This document shows, one piece after another, positions 20,111-28,768 of a DNA stretch of 64,000 nt. Numbering within the stretch: the stretch's first letter is position 1; each line of letters opens with the position of its first letter. The notes under the pieces are model-generated. The model was given only the letters and a program-made list of their open reading frames with translations, was not told the origin of the DNA and searched no databases. The DNA lies in NCBI RefSeq assembly GCF_000954115.1, contig NZ_CP010797.1, positions 4,402,001 through 4,466,000 of the forward strand, in the 5' to 3' direction. A program made the position numbers and the translations under genes. The DNA is from Rhodococcus sp. B7740. Its GTDB lineage: Bacteria > Actinomycetota > Actinomycetes > Mycobacteriales > Mycobacteriaceae.

Positions 20111-21057
20111 GCGGTCACCTCCATCTCGGTGGAGCGGACGGGACCGTCGACGCGGTCGGCACTGGCACCGGTGACGGCCAGCACGGACTGCTCCAGACTC
20201 ATCTGCTGCGGGCTCAGCTCGCTCACCCGGACGCCGCCTTCGACGAGCAGCCGATTGAGCAGGGCCGAGTCCGGGTGTTCGATCACGAGCTGCTGCCCTT
20301 CACGGTGGAACACGGTGGCGTTCTGGATTCCGGAGAGCACGGTGATCGCCTCGGCCGGGTCCGGGGTGGTCACGAGCACCCGACCGGTCGGCTGCTGGAA
20401 CGCGGAGAGCTGATCCTGCAGAACGAGGCGACCTCGATCGAGCACTCCCACGCGGTCGCACAATTGCTCCACCTCGGCCAGCAGGTGGCTCGAGAGGAAC
20501 ACGGTGGTGCCCTTCGCATGCAGGCCCAGGAGCAACTCCCGAATCTCGAGGATTCCCTGTGGGTCGAGACCGTTGGTCGGCTCGTCGAGGATCAGCAGCT
20601 CGGGGGTGCGCATCAGTGCCGCAGCCAATCCGAGACGCTGCCGCATTCCGAGCGAGTACTGCTTGACCGGCCTCCGTCCCACCCCGCCGAGTCCCACCTG
20701 TTCAAGGGCCTCGCCGACGCGGGCGGTCCTGCTGCGCCGGGAACCTCCCGGCCCGGCTGCGTCGAGCAAGGTGAGATTCCGTCGTCCGGAGAGGTTGGGG
20801 TAGGCGGCGGGGTTCTCGATCAGCGCCCCCACCCGCGGCAGCACGCTCCTGCGTCGCCGCGGCATCTCCTCGCCGAGCACCTGCATCTGCCCGGAGGTCG
20901 CCAGGACGAGCCCGAGCAGCATCCGCACGGTCGTCGTCTTACCGGATCCGTTCGCGCCCACGAAGCCGTAGATGTCGCCGGCGCGCACGTCGAGGTCGAC
21001 GCCGTCGACTGCCCGCACCGATCCGTAACTCTTGGTCAGGCCGGTCGTGCGGATCAT
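20107..21057 (-). CDS. ABC transporter ATP-binding protein
   Basis: A 316-residue ATPase with Walker A GANGSGKTTT (near residue 37), signature YSLGMRQRLGLAAAL and Walker B LLILDEPTNGLDP, then the H-loop SSHLLAEVEQL. The C-terminal 90 residues beyond the core are typical of the drug/multifunction export type paired with ABC-2 permeases. The start overlaps the stop of the upstream LolA-like gene by four bases (21054-21057). Confidence 0.95.
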   Translation of the reverse strand: MIRTTGLTKSYGSVRAVDGVDLDVRAGDIYGFVGANGSGKTTTVRMLLGLVLATSGQMQVLGEEMPRRRRSVLPRVGALIENPAAYPNLSGRRNLTLLDAAGPGGSRRSRTARVGEALEQVGLGGVGRRPVKQYSLGMRQRLGLAAALMRTPELLILDEPTNGLDPQGILEIRELLLGLHAKGTTVFLSSHLLAEVEQLCDRVGVLDRGRLVLQDQLSAFQQPTGRVLVTTPDPAEAITVLSGIQNATVFHREGQQLVIEHPDSALLNRLLVEGGVRVSELSPQQMSLEQSVLAVTGASADRVDGPVRSTEMEVTA

Positions 21058-22145
21058 GTGGCTGCTCCTTCGAGCTGCTGGGCGGCGGTGGCCAGGGTTT
21101 GCGCGGTGACGGTGCCGGAGAGCAGGTAGCGACGCCGGTCGGCGCTGGGCTCGGTGATCAGGACGTTGAGGGGGCCGATCGTCAGTGCGACGCTGCTACC
21201 GGTGACGACCGCCCCCGGCGCGGCCCGCAGCTGATCGACGAGCCCCCGCGCGGCGCGGCGCGGTAGCGGAGCAGCGATCAACTCCGTCACCCCGCGGCCG
21301 TAGATTCCCACCGCACCCTGGACTCCGCGGTCCCTCAGATCGAGTCCCGACAGTGTCGAAGGGAGACCGGCAGAGTCGATCCCGTCGGCGAACGAGGCGA
21401 TGTCGAGACCGTCCTGCTGCTGCACATCGGTGCCCGGCGGCGGGACGAATCGGACGGTGTACGCGTCCGGGGTCGCGGAGGAGAAGTCGAGGAAAGCGGT
21501 GCTGACGATGGGGCGAGTGACCCCGTCGCCCAGCACGTCGACCTGCAGTGGAAGCCCGCTGTCGGGGTCGGCCCACACGTCGACCTCGGTGATCGTGCTC
21601 TGCGGTTCGCTGGGGATCAGCCGCAGGCCGGGGGCGTCGCGGCCGGCAATCCGACGGGCGGGAAGCCGGGTGACCTCATCGGCGGTCGCCTCGCTGAGCA
21701 ACCGCTGCCCGAGCTCCGGGGGTAGCAGGTCGGCTTGGCGAGGCAGGCGCAGACTCGGCTCGGGGACGGGGGTCACCACGGCCGTGTTCTGTTCGTAGTC
21801 CCAGCTCCACAGCCGAGCCGGGCTCCGGTAGAGACCGCGCTCACCGGCGAGGCGCACGGTGTCGACGCGCCAGTTGTCCGGGGCGCGATACCAAGCCCGC
21901 AGAGTCGTGGTGTCGCCCAACAGATCCGGAAGTCCGCCGAGACCGTCGGTGACGGGGAGGGTGACACCGCCGACGGCCTGGGCGTAGCCCGAGTACGGGG
22001 TGGCGGTCGAGGACTGGACGCGGGAGAGCAGTTCGGCCGCACTGATGTCCGACGCGTCGACGGGCCAGCGCTCGATCACCGCGGGCGTGGTGACGAGCAC
22101 GGCGATGCCGAGCACCACCGCCAGCCACCGCCACTTCTTGTGCAC
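21054..22145 (-). CDS. LolA-like/sigma-E-regulator-fold exported protein of the ABC cluster
   Basis: A 363-residue protein with an N-terminal hydrophobic segment (WLAVVLGIAVLVTTPAVI), a probable signal or anchor. The extracytoplasmic part has features seen in LolA/RseB-like lipid-binding proteins: early SAAELLSRVQSS, the AWYRAPDNWRVD strand, and DVWADPDSGLPLQVDV. It is the first gene of the unit with the ATPase and permease, all coupled by ATGA overlaps. It may bind a hydrophobic ligand exported by, or sensed with, the transporter. That role is inference. Confidence 0.75.
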   Translation of the reverse strand: MHKKWRWLAVVLGIAVLVTTPAVIERWPVDASDISAAELLSRVQSSTATPYSGYAQAVGGVTLPVTDGLGGLPDLLGDTTTLRAWYRAPDNWRVDTVRLAGERGLYRSPARLWSWDYEQNTAVVTPVPEPSLRLPRQADLLPPELGQRLLSEATADEVTRLPARRIAGRDAPGLRLIPSEPQSTITEVDVWADPDSGLPLQVDVLGDGVTRPIVSTAFLDFSSATPDAYTVRFVPPPGTDVQQQDGLDIASFADGIDSAGLPSTLSGLDLRDRGVQGAVGIYGRGVTELIAAPLPRRAARGLVDQLRAAPGAVVTGSSVALTIGPLNVLITEPSADRRRYLLSGTVTAQTLATAAQQLEGAAT

Positions 22146-22202
22146 CTCATCGACCGTACGGACGTACCCGTTGTGCCGCAGGTGGGTAGTACAAAGCCCG
22201 CG

Positions 22203-23300
22203 TCAGTCGACGAGCACGAAATTCGCGAGACCGTAACTCACACCGTTGATCTGGAGCTCGATCGAGTGCGGGCCGGGGTAGTACTTCCGTGTGGTCAACG
22301 CTCGAAAGGAGTGTTGCCGCGCAACGTCGACGCCCTCACCGGGCGCGATCGTTTTCGTCGTCAGCTTGAACGTCTTACCCGTCACTCCACCGTTGGCCTT
22401 GGTGTGGTGGACGATGTAGTCGATCGCGACCTTGGCCGGTTCGGTGCCGACATTGTGGATCGACGCATCGAAGCGCACGCTCTCACCGATCCGTAGCTCC
22501 GCGACGTCGAGGGTGGGGCCTGTCACCTCCAAGTCGGCGGGCGCGAACCCCAGCAGGGCGAGTGCGTCGGTGTCACCGTTCTTGATCACCGTCCGAAGTG
22601 CGTGTCGTACGAGCCGGTCGGTGTGCGCGTCCGGGTCGTCGAGCCACCGCGCCGCCGTCCGAACGACCAAGTCCGGGACGTCCCGGCTGAAGTCGTTGAG
22701 GTGGTTGGCGACCGACCGCCGAACGTAGTCACTGTCGTCCCGGTAGAGCTCGTCGAGGATCGCTACCGTGACGCCGGGCCGCGCAAGAATCTCGGGGACA
22801 CGCACCGACCACGGCAGATACGGGCGTGTGCCTTCCGATGCCAGACGCCGCACGTGCTCGTCCGATGATCGAGTCCATTCCGCCGCGATGGCGAGAGCCC
22901 GATCCAGATCGGCTCGTAGGAACGTGCGGATGGCGAACTCGGAGCTGAGTCTGCCGGTGAGTTCGGCCAGCAGCGACATTCCGTCGTCGAACGCGGCCGA
23001 GGTCTGCTCCTCGACGGCTTTCGTCGCCACGGCGCTCGTGACCGGCCAGATCGACCAGCCTTGGAAATCCGGATCCTCGGCGGCCCGTCGGATGGTCCGA
23101 GCGAACTCTGCGTAATCGCCGGGCAATCCCACGAGAAGCGCGTCGCGCAGTAGATCGGCGCGCGCCCGCAGCGTGAGCGGTCCCAACTGATCGACCGATC
23201 CCGTCAGCAGCGACAGATCAGCACTCGGTACGGCGTTGCGGATGGTCCGAAGCAGCGTGCGAGCCGCGTCCGGGCCGATGAGTTCGTCGGCGAAGGGCAT
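22203..23300 (-). CDS. DNA alkylation repair protein (AlkC/AlkD-like HEAT repeats plus Ig-like domain)
   Basis: A 365-residue protein. Helical HEAT-type repeats span about residues 60-240, with EWTRSSDEHVRRLASEGTRPYLPWS and YRDDSDYVRRSVANHLNDFS, the pattern of AlkC/AlkD DNA glycosylases that excise alkylated bases. The last 110 residues form a beta-rich Ig-like domain (GESVRFDASIHNVGTEPAKV), known from a subset of AlkC proteins. It is divergent from a spore-photoproduct-lyase-like gene, making a DNA-repair pair. Confidence 0.83.
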   Translation of the reverse strand: MPFADELIGPDAARTLLRTIRNAVPSADLSLLTGSVDQLGPLTLRARADLLRDALLVGLPGDYAEFARTIRRAAEDPDFQGWSIWPVTSAVATKAVEEQTSAAFDDGMSLLAELTGRLSSEFAIRTFLRADLDRALAIAAEWTRSSDEHVRRLASEGTRPYLPWSVRVPEILARPGVTVAILDELYRDDSDYVRRSVANHLNDFSRDVPDLVVRTAARWLDDPDAHTDRLVRHALRTVIKNGDTDALALLGFAPADLEVTGPTLDVAELRIGESVRFDASIHNVGTEPAKVAIDYIVHHTKANGGVTGKTFKLTTKTIAPGEGVDVARQHSFRALTTRKYYPGPHSIELQINGVSYGLANFVLVD

Positions 23301-23413
23301 GAGTGCTTCTTACCCGAGATCCATGAGTCGCGGAATCACAGAGCCGAGTCGGGCAGCGTCCGAGCTGCAGTTGGCGGGAAGGATCGACCGCCCCCGGACG
23401 TTGACCAGAGGTA

Positions 23414-24505
23414 ATGGACAACGATCTCTCTGCCCCCACTCGGCTGTGGACGCCCTCGCGTGTCCTGGTCACCCGGTCTGCGTCCGAGCTTCCCCATACC
23501 GCGGAGATCATCCGTCGATGCGAAGCAGCCGGAGTGACCGAGATCGATATGTTGCAGGGGGACCGTCTGACCGGCCTGCGCGGTGAGTCCGAGCGGGAGA
23601 CCTATGCGCGTGCCAAGACGACGATGGCGGTGGTGGTGGCACCACCGAGTGTGCTGAAGCCACAACCGATTCCGCCGAGTGCAGATTGGCGTATCGATCT
23701 GGCGAAGGGGTGCCCGGCGCACTGTCAGTACTGCTATCTGGCGGGCTCGTTGTCCGGGCCTCCGATCACCAGGGTGTTCGCCAACATCGACGACGTCCTG
23801 GCCGGTATCGGCACCCATGCCGGCCGTGGCACCATCACCTCGGGGACCGAGGAGCGTGGACACGAGGGCACCACCTTCGAACTGTCCTGCTACACCGATC
23901 CTCTGGGGATCGAGCATGTGACGGGATCACTCGCCGAGGCCGTACGCATGGTGGGTGCAGGAACCTACGGCGACGACGTGTCGCTGCGTTTCACCACCAA
24001 GTTCGACGACGTCACCGAGTTGGTGACGCTCGATCACGGGCGACGAACCCGAGTTCGACTGTCGGTCAACGCCGATGACATCGCCCACCGATTCGAGGGT
24101 GGAACCGCGAGGATGCCCGCTCGGATCGAGGCGCTGAGACGGTTGGCTCTCGCCGGATATCGAGTGGGGCTGACGATCGCTCCGATCATGCCGATACCGC
24201 AGTGGCGCGAACAATACGGTCGACTGCTCTCGAACGTCGCCGACGCGGTGCGCGATGTCCCTGATCTCGACCTGACTGCCGAGATCATCACCCATCGATT
24301 CACGCCGTCCAGCAAGGACGTGCTGTTGAGTTGGTACCCGGGGACCAAGCTCGAGATGGACGAAAGTGCCCGCACAGCAAAGAGAAACAAGTTCGGCGGC
24401 GTGAAGTACGTCTACCCCAAGGACACGATGACCGAGATGCGCACATGGTTCGTCGAAGAACTGGGGTCCGTGCTCCCCGACGCGCAGCTTCTCTATTGGA
24501 CGTGA
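23414..24505 (+). CDS. Spore photoproduct lyase-like radical SAM enzyme
   Basis: A 363-residue radical SAM protein. The CX3CX2C iron-sulfur motif is CPAHCQYC at residues 100-107. A further Cys159 in SCYTDPLGIEH matches the position of the conserved catalytic Cys in SplB, which repairs the thymine dimer of UV-irradiated spores. The C-terminal part has FTPSSKDVLLSWYPGTKLEMD as in SplB. Actinobacteria of this type make no endospores, so the physiological substrate is unclear. The enzyme may still repair a UV thymine lesion, or act on another dimer. Confidence 0.87.
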   Translation: MDNDLSAPTRLWTPSRVLVTRSASELPHTAEIIRRCEAAGVTEIDMLQGDRLTGLRGESERETYARAKTTMAVVVAPPSVLKPQPIPPSADWRIDLAKGCPAHCQYCYLAGSLSGPPITRVFANIDDVLAGIGTHAGRGTITSGTEERGHEGTTFELSCYTDPLGIEHVTGSLAEAVRMVGAGTYGDDVSLRFTTKFDDVTELVTLDHGRRTRVRLSVNADDIAHRFEGGTARMPARIEALRRLALAGYRVGLTIAPIMPIPQWREQYGRLLSNVADAVRDVPDLDLTAEIITHRFTPSSKDVLLSWYPGTKLEMDESARTAKRNKFGGVKYVYPKDTMTEMRTWFVEELGSVLPDAQLLYWT

Positions 24506-24548
24506 CGCAGCCCGGCCGCCATCGGTGTGCGGTGGAGGCCGGGCTGCG
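24506..24548. terminator. Bidirectional-type terminator between the SplB-like gene and 24561-24914
   Basis: A perfect 12-bp inverted repeat, CGCAGCCCGGCC (24506-24517) and its complement (24537-24548), placed between converging genes and directly after the SplB-like stop. Confidence 0.78.
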
Positions 24549-24560
24549 AAAGAGGATAAT

Positions 24561-24914
24561 TCACTTCATCTTTCCGAACGTGGCGTCGATGTCGGCCATC
24601 TCCATCTCGGCGGTCTGCTGAATCAGCTCCATGAGGTCGGTGTCCAGTCCCGGGGCGAACTCCTCCAGCCGTTCCGGTGAGATTTCCATCGGAACGCCTT
24701 CGGGGGCCTGCTCGCGCACGATCCGGTACGAAATGGTCGATCGCGCAGCCTTGTTGGCGGTCATCTCGTACATGCGGCACTTCTGCAGGCAACCGGTCGA
24801 CTCGAGCATGAGGTTGTACATCAGGTCGAGGATTAGGTTGCCGGAGTTGTAGACGTAGCCACCGCTCCACGGGTTGCCGACGGAATCGACCGGCAGTGCC
24901 CCCTCTGCCTGCAC
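24561..24914 (-). CDS. Hypothetical protein, possibly a truncated C-terminal remnant
   Basis: A 117-residue ORF from a GTG at 24914. I do not recognise it. The composition is protein-like, with NPWSGGYVYNSGNLILDLMY, two Cys in ESTGCLQKCRMYEM, and an acidic C-terminal half with many Glu. The frame stays open upstream for several more codons without an ATG, so this could be the tail of a longer ancestral gene. It converges on the SplB-like gene across a shared terminator. A mycofactocin-like or peptide-binding role cannot be inferred from sequence. Confidence 0.5.
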   Translation of the reverse strand: MQAEGALPVDSVGNPWSGGYVYNSGNLILDLMYNLMLESTGCLQKCRMYEMTANKAARSTISYRIVREQAPEGVPMEISPERLEEFAPGLDTDLMELIQQTAEMEMADIDATFGKMK

Positions 24915-25034
24915 TCGACCCTGGGCCCCTCTGCATGGCCGTCGTGCAGGCGATCTATTCCTTGCCCAGCGCCCGGTGACAAATCGGGCTCGTCGAGGTC
25001 AGTACCCACGACCCCATCGGATTTCAGGAGTGAC

Positions 25035-25592
25035 ATGGCAATTCTGACGTACAACATGCACGTTTCTCTCGACGGCTTCATCGAGAATTCCGCAGGCAGT
25101 CTCGACTTCTCCGTGCCCGACGAGGAGTCCCATCGATTCTCGAACCGGCAGACGGAGGCCACTACTGCCTTTCTGTTCGGGCGTCGACTGTACGAGGCCA
25201 TGGAGGACTACTGGACGGACCCGCTACGAGCGGAGGGTGACGACGTCGAGGCGGAGTTCGCGCGACTGTATGTGGACACCCCGCGGATCGTCTTCTCCGA
25301 CACTCTCGATTCGGTGGCCGACGGGTGCCGGTTGGTGCGCAGTGCCGACGCTGTCGCCGAGGTCAAGCGACTGAAACGCGAGACCGAGGGGACATTGGCC
25401 GTGGGCGGTGCCGCATTGGCGGAGTCGCTGGTCGACGAGATCGATCAGTTCGAGGTCATCCTTCTGCCGACCATCCTGGGCGGTGGCAAACCGTACTTTC
25501 CGGTCGGTCACCATCTCGACCTGACACTCGCGGAGCAGAAGGTGTTCGCCGAGTCGGGGTGGCTGTATCTGCGTTACAGCGTGTCTCGCTGA
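25035..25592 (+). CDS. Dihydrofolate reductase family protein (RibD C-terminal-like)
   Basis: A 185-residue reductase-fold protein. Landmarks are the opening LTYNMHVSLDGFIEN, FLFGRRLYEAMEDYW, and VGGAALAESLVDEIDQFEVILLP followed by LGGGKPYF, which match the RibD_C/YyaP branch rather than true folate reductases. ATG at 25035 follows AGGAGTGAC. It probably binds NADPH; the substrate is unknown. Confidence 0.9.
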   Translation: MAILTYNMHVSLDGFIENSAGSLDFSVPDEESHRFSNRQTEATTAFLFGRRLYEAMEDYWTDPLRAEGDDVEAEFARLYVDTPRIVFSDTLDSVADGCRLVRSADAVAEVKRLKRETEGTLAVGGAALAESLVDEIDQFEVILLPTILGGGKPYFPVGHHLDLTLAEQKVFAESGWLYLRYSVSR

Positions 25593-25774
25593 CATCTCGC
25601 AGGTACGGGCCGGATTGAGATACCCTCGCGGCACGACACCGGCGGGTGGTTCGTCCGCTTTGGTCGGTCCGGCCCACACCCAGCAGTTCAGACCCCGCGG
25701 AGGTCATCGATGCCGCACATGCCGCACTCCCACTCCGACGCGGACCCGGACGCGACCGACAGAGAGTCCGTCGT

Positions 25775-27505
25775 ATGAGCGGTTGGCTCTGGGTCGTGAT
25801 CCTGAACGCGATCACTGCGTCGGCGTATCTCGGGATCGTGCTGTTCATCGTTCGTGGGCTGCGTCGCACCGCCCAGCTTCGGAAGAATCGATTGGCGCTG
25901 GCAACCGCCGCCATCTTCACCACCTGCGCGGCTCACCATGTGTTGCATGCGGTTCACCTGCTCGCGGGTGCCGGGCACAGCGAACATGCAGGCGGCGGAA
26001 CGATCGCGATCATGCGGGAGTCCATGGGCGGCGATCTGGATGTCGCAGTGACCCTGTCGACCGCGTTGGCGGGTGTTCTGTATCTCGGAATGCGCCGCTC
26101 CTACGGTCCACTGCTTCGCTCGCCGGCGATGTTCGACGATGCCGGTGAGGCTCGGTACCGTCAGCTCGCCGCGAATCTGCCCCACACGACGGTGTTCATC
26201 GTCGACCCTGACCTTCGATTCGTCCTGGTCGAAGGTGCCGATCTGGTCGCGGAGGGCTACGACCCGCGCCGGATGGAAGGGAAGTTGCTCGATGACACGG
26301 TGCCAACGGAGGTCTTCGCGCACGTCGCTCCGTACTACCGGGCAGCTGTTGCAGGGGAGGAATCCTCCTTCGATTCCGTCAGCGCCGGGACCGGAAGAGT
26401 CTTTCAGGTTCGAGCCCGGCCGCTGCGCGACGAGGCCGATGCCATCGTCGGTGCCATGGTGCTGTCGGAGGACGTGACGGCCGAGCGTGAGGCGCGGGCG
26501 GAGCTGGATCGTGCGCGAGCATTCCGGGACGCAGTGTTGACCGCGTCGCCGGATATCGCGACGGTCGTCGACGTCGACACGGGGCACCTGACGTGGGCGT
26601 CGCGCAGCCTCCGCTCGTTGATCGGTACCGCGACCGCCGGTAATCCGGAGGGGCAGCCCGACGGAGATTCGACAGTCGACGGTGCCGAGGATTCGTCCGA
26701 CATCGAGGTGCTTGTGGAGGACCTCGACATCGTTGCGGCGGCCGACCGGGCCGCTGCATCGTTGGCAGACGGGGAAAGCCTCACGACTCAGTACCGAGTG
26801 CGTGGCCTCGGCGGTGAGACCCGGTGGTTGTCGCGTCGAACCACGCCCTTTCGACGGGGGCCGTCGGGTGAGGTGCTGCAGGTGCTTTCGGTCCTCCGAG
26901 AGGTGACCGACGTCGTCGAGGCCGAGCGTGCTCTCGAACGTGCGGCGCTGCAGGATCCGTTGACGGGACTGCCCAATCGAATGCTGCTGTTGGACCGGAT
27001 CGGCTCTGCGATCGATCGGGGCGCGCGCACCGGCATCGCGGCGGTGGTGCTGTTCTGCGACCTGGACGGTTTCAAGAGCGTGAACGACAGCGGTGGACAT
27101 GCTGCTGGCGACGCGGTGCTGGTCGAGGTGGCACGGCGTCTGCGCGCGATACTCAGAAGCGACGACTTCATCGCCCGGGTGGGCGGTGACGAATTCGTCC
27201 TGGTCCTCGACGCCCAGATGGACGACCCGGCCTCGGACGCGGACGGACTCGCGGGCAGCGTGGCTGCGCGGATCAGGGCCGCGCTGGCCTCGGCCATCGA
27301 GTTCGAGGGACGGCAGTACGAGGTGTCGGCGAGCATCGGAATGGTGGTGGCCCGCAGGGGTGCCACAGCTCAGGATGTGCTTCGGGACGCGGATTCCGCG
27401 ATGTACCGGGCCAAGCAGAGCGGCAAGGATCGGATCGAATTGTTCGACGATTCAGAGGAAACTGTCGCGTCCGCCGAACAGGCGATCGCGGGCACAGCAC
27501 AATGA
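25775..27505 (+). CDS. Membrane-bound PAS-GGDEF diguanylate cyclase
   Basis: A 576-residue protein expected to make cyclic di-GMP. Three hydrophobic helices occupy roughly residues 3-110. The loop after the second is His-rich (CAAHHVLHAVHLLAGAGHS), a possible metal or heme site. Two PAS-like regions follow (about 125-235 and 245-385), then a GGDEF domain with the active motif GGDEF at 470-474 and an RSDD inhibition site five residues before it. No EAL domain is present. The start MSGWLW at 25775 is preferred over an upstream ORF start because that extension looks non-coding. Confidence 0.9.
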   Translation: MSGWLWVVILNAITASAYLGIVLFIVRGLRRTAQLRKNRLALATAAIFTTCAAHHVLHAVHLLAGAGHSEHAGGGTIAIMRESMGGDLDVAVTLSTALAGVLYLGMRRSYGPLLRSPAMFDDAGEARYRQLAANLPHTTVFIVDPDLRFVLVEGADLVAEGYDPRRMEGKLLDDTVPTEVFAHVAPYYRAAVAGEESSFDSVSAGTGRVFQVRARPLRDEADAIVGAMVLSEDVTAEREARAELDRARAFRDAVLTASPDIATVVDVDTGHLTWASRSLRSLIGTATAGNPEGQPDGDSTVDGAEDSSDIEVLVEDLDIVAAADRAAASLADGESLTTQYRVRGLGGETRWLSRRTTPFRRGPSGEVLQVLSVLREVTDVVEAERALERAALQDPLTGLPNRMLLLDRIGSAIDRGARTGIAAVVLFCDLDGFKSVNDSGGHAAGDAVLVEVARRLRAILRSDDFIARVGGDEFVLVLDAQMDDPASDADGLAGSVAARIRAALASAIEFEGRQYEVSASIGMVVARRGATAQDVLRDADSAMYRAKQSGKDRIELFDDSEETVASAEQAIAGTAQ

Positions 27506-27509
27506 ACGC

Positions 27510-28736
27510 ATGACTCCAGCAGACCCCGGCAACTGGTGGACACTGCCCTCTCATCGATCGTGGCTCGACACCGAGTCGTCTCGACTTCTGGATTTCGGAA
27601 CCACACTCGACCACCCCGCCGGAGGCGCGGCGTGGCTGGACGATCGCGGTAACCCCGACCTCGACCATCCGGCGCATACGTACATCACCGCTCGGATGGC
27701 GCATGTGCACTTTCTCGGGTCCGTGCAGGGCCGACCGGGTTCCCGCAGGAGAGCCGATCGCGTCTTCGATGGACTGTTGACCACGTTGCGGGACAGCAAG
27801 AATGGCGGTTGGTTCGAGTCCAGTGCCGACACGGCCTCGCCCGATGCAGTGAAATCGGCGTACACGCATGCCTTCGTGGTGCTCGCCGCGTCGGCTGCCA
27901 CCGCGGTGGGTCACGCACGTGGCCGGGAAGTTCTCGACGAGGCACTCGATATCGTCGACTCTCGGTTCTGGGACGAACGGTACGGAATGTGTTCGGACAC
28001 CTGGACTGTCGACTGGTCCGAGCTCGATCCGTATCGCGGCATCAACGCCAACATGCACATGGTCGAGGCGCTGCTGGCCGCCGCCGACGCCGGTGCGCCC
28101 GAGCTCTGGCGCGAACGTGCACTGCGTATCTGCGACAACGTATGTCGATGGTCCGCGGCCAACGAGTGGCGCGTCCCGGAGCACTTCACTGCAGAGTGGA
28201 TCCCGCAGCTCGAGTACAACCGCGACGACGTAGCGAACCAGTTCAAGCCCTACGGTGCCACCGTCGGCCACGGCTTCGAGTGGGCGCGACTCCTCGTGCA
28301 GGCAAGTCTCGTTGCGGGCGGGCGGGACTACGTCGACGCGGCCGAGTCCCTCTACGACCGGGCTGCCGTCGACGGCTGGCAGCCCGGGCCCACCCCCGGG
28401 TTCGTCTACACCACGGACTGGACAGGGCAGCCGGTTGTCACGGGTCGACTGCACTGGGTGTTGTGCGAGGCGATCGGAGCAGCCGCGACTCTCGGACGCG
28501 TTACGGGAGAAGAACGGTACGGCACCGACTATCGAACGTGGTGGGACGTTGCGGCCGACTACTTCGTCGACCGCGTCGACGGCTCCTGGCATCACGAACT
28601 CGACTCCCACAACGTTCCAGCGGCAACGGTGTGGAGCGGAAAACCCGATCTCTACCACGCCGTCCAAGCGACGTGGATCAGCCGATATGCGCCGAACACG
28701 AGCATGTTGGCTGCGCTGCAGCCCGATTCGGACTGA
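27510..28736 (+). CDS. AGE family sugar epimerase/isomerase
   Basis: A 408-residue (alpha/alpha)6-barrel protein of the N-acylglucosamine 2-epimerase superfamily, which includes mannose and sulfoquinovose isomerases. Visible family features are DPYRGINANMHMVEALLAA, EYNRDDVANQFKPYGATVGHGFEWAR (quoted here as separate short motifs NRDD and GHGFEWAR), and a late WHHELDSHN. Conserved His residues in GHGFEW and WHHEL probably act in proton transfer. The ATG is four bases after the GGDEF gene's stop, suggesting co-transcription. The exact sugar is not decidable from sequence. Confidence 0.85.
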   Translation: MTPADPGNWWTLPSHRSWLDTESSRLLDFGTTLDHPAGGAAWLDDRGNPDLDHPAHTYITARMAHVHFLGSVQGRPGSRRRADRVFDGLLTTLRDSKNGGWFESSADTASPDAVKSAYTHAFVVLAASAATAVGHARGREVLDEALDIVDSRFWDERYGMCSDTWTVDWSELDPYRGINANMHMVEALLAAADAGAPELWRERALRICDNVCRWSAANEWRVPEHFTAEWIPQLEYNRDDVANQFKPYGATVGHGFEWARLLVQASLVAGGRDYVDAAESLYDRAAVDGWQPGPTPGFVYTTDWTGQPVVTGRLHWVLCEAIGAAATLGRVTGEERYGTDYRTWWDVAADYFVDRVDGSWHHELDSHNVPAATVWSGKPDLYHAVQATWISRYAPNTSMLAALQPDSD

Positions 28737-28768
28737 CGAGTGCCACAGGCAGCGCAGACGCACAGATG

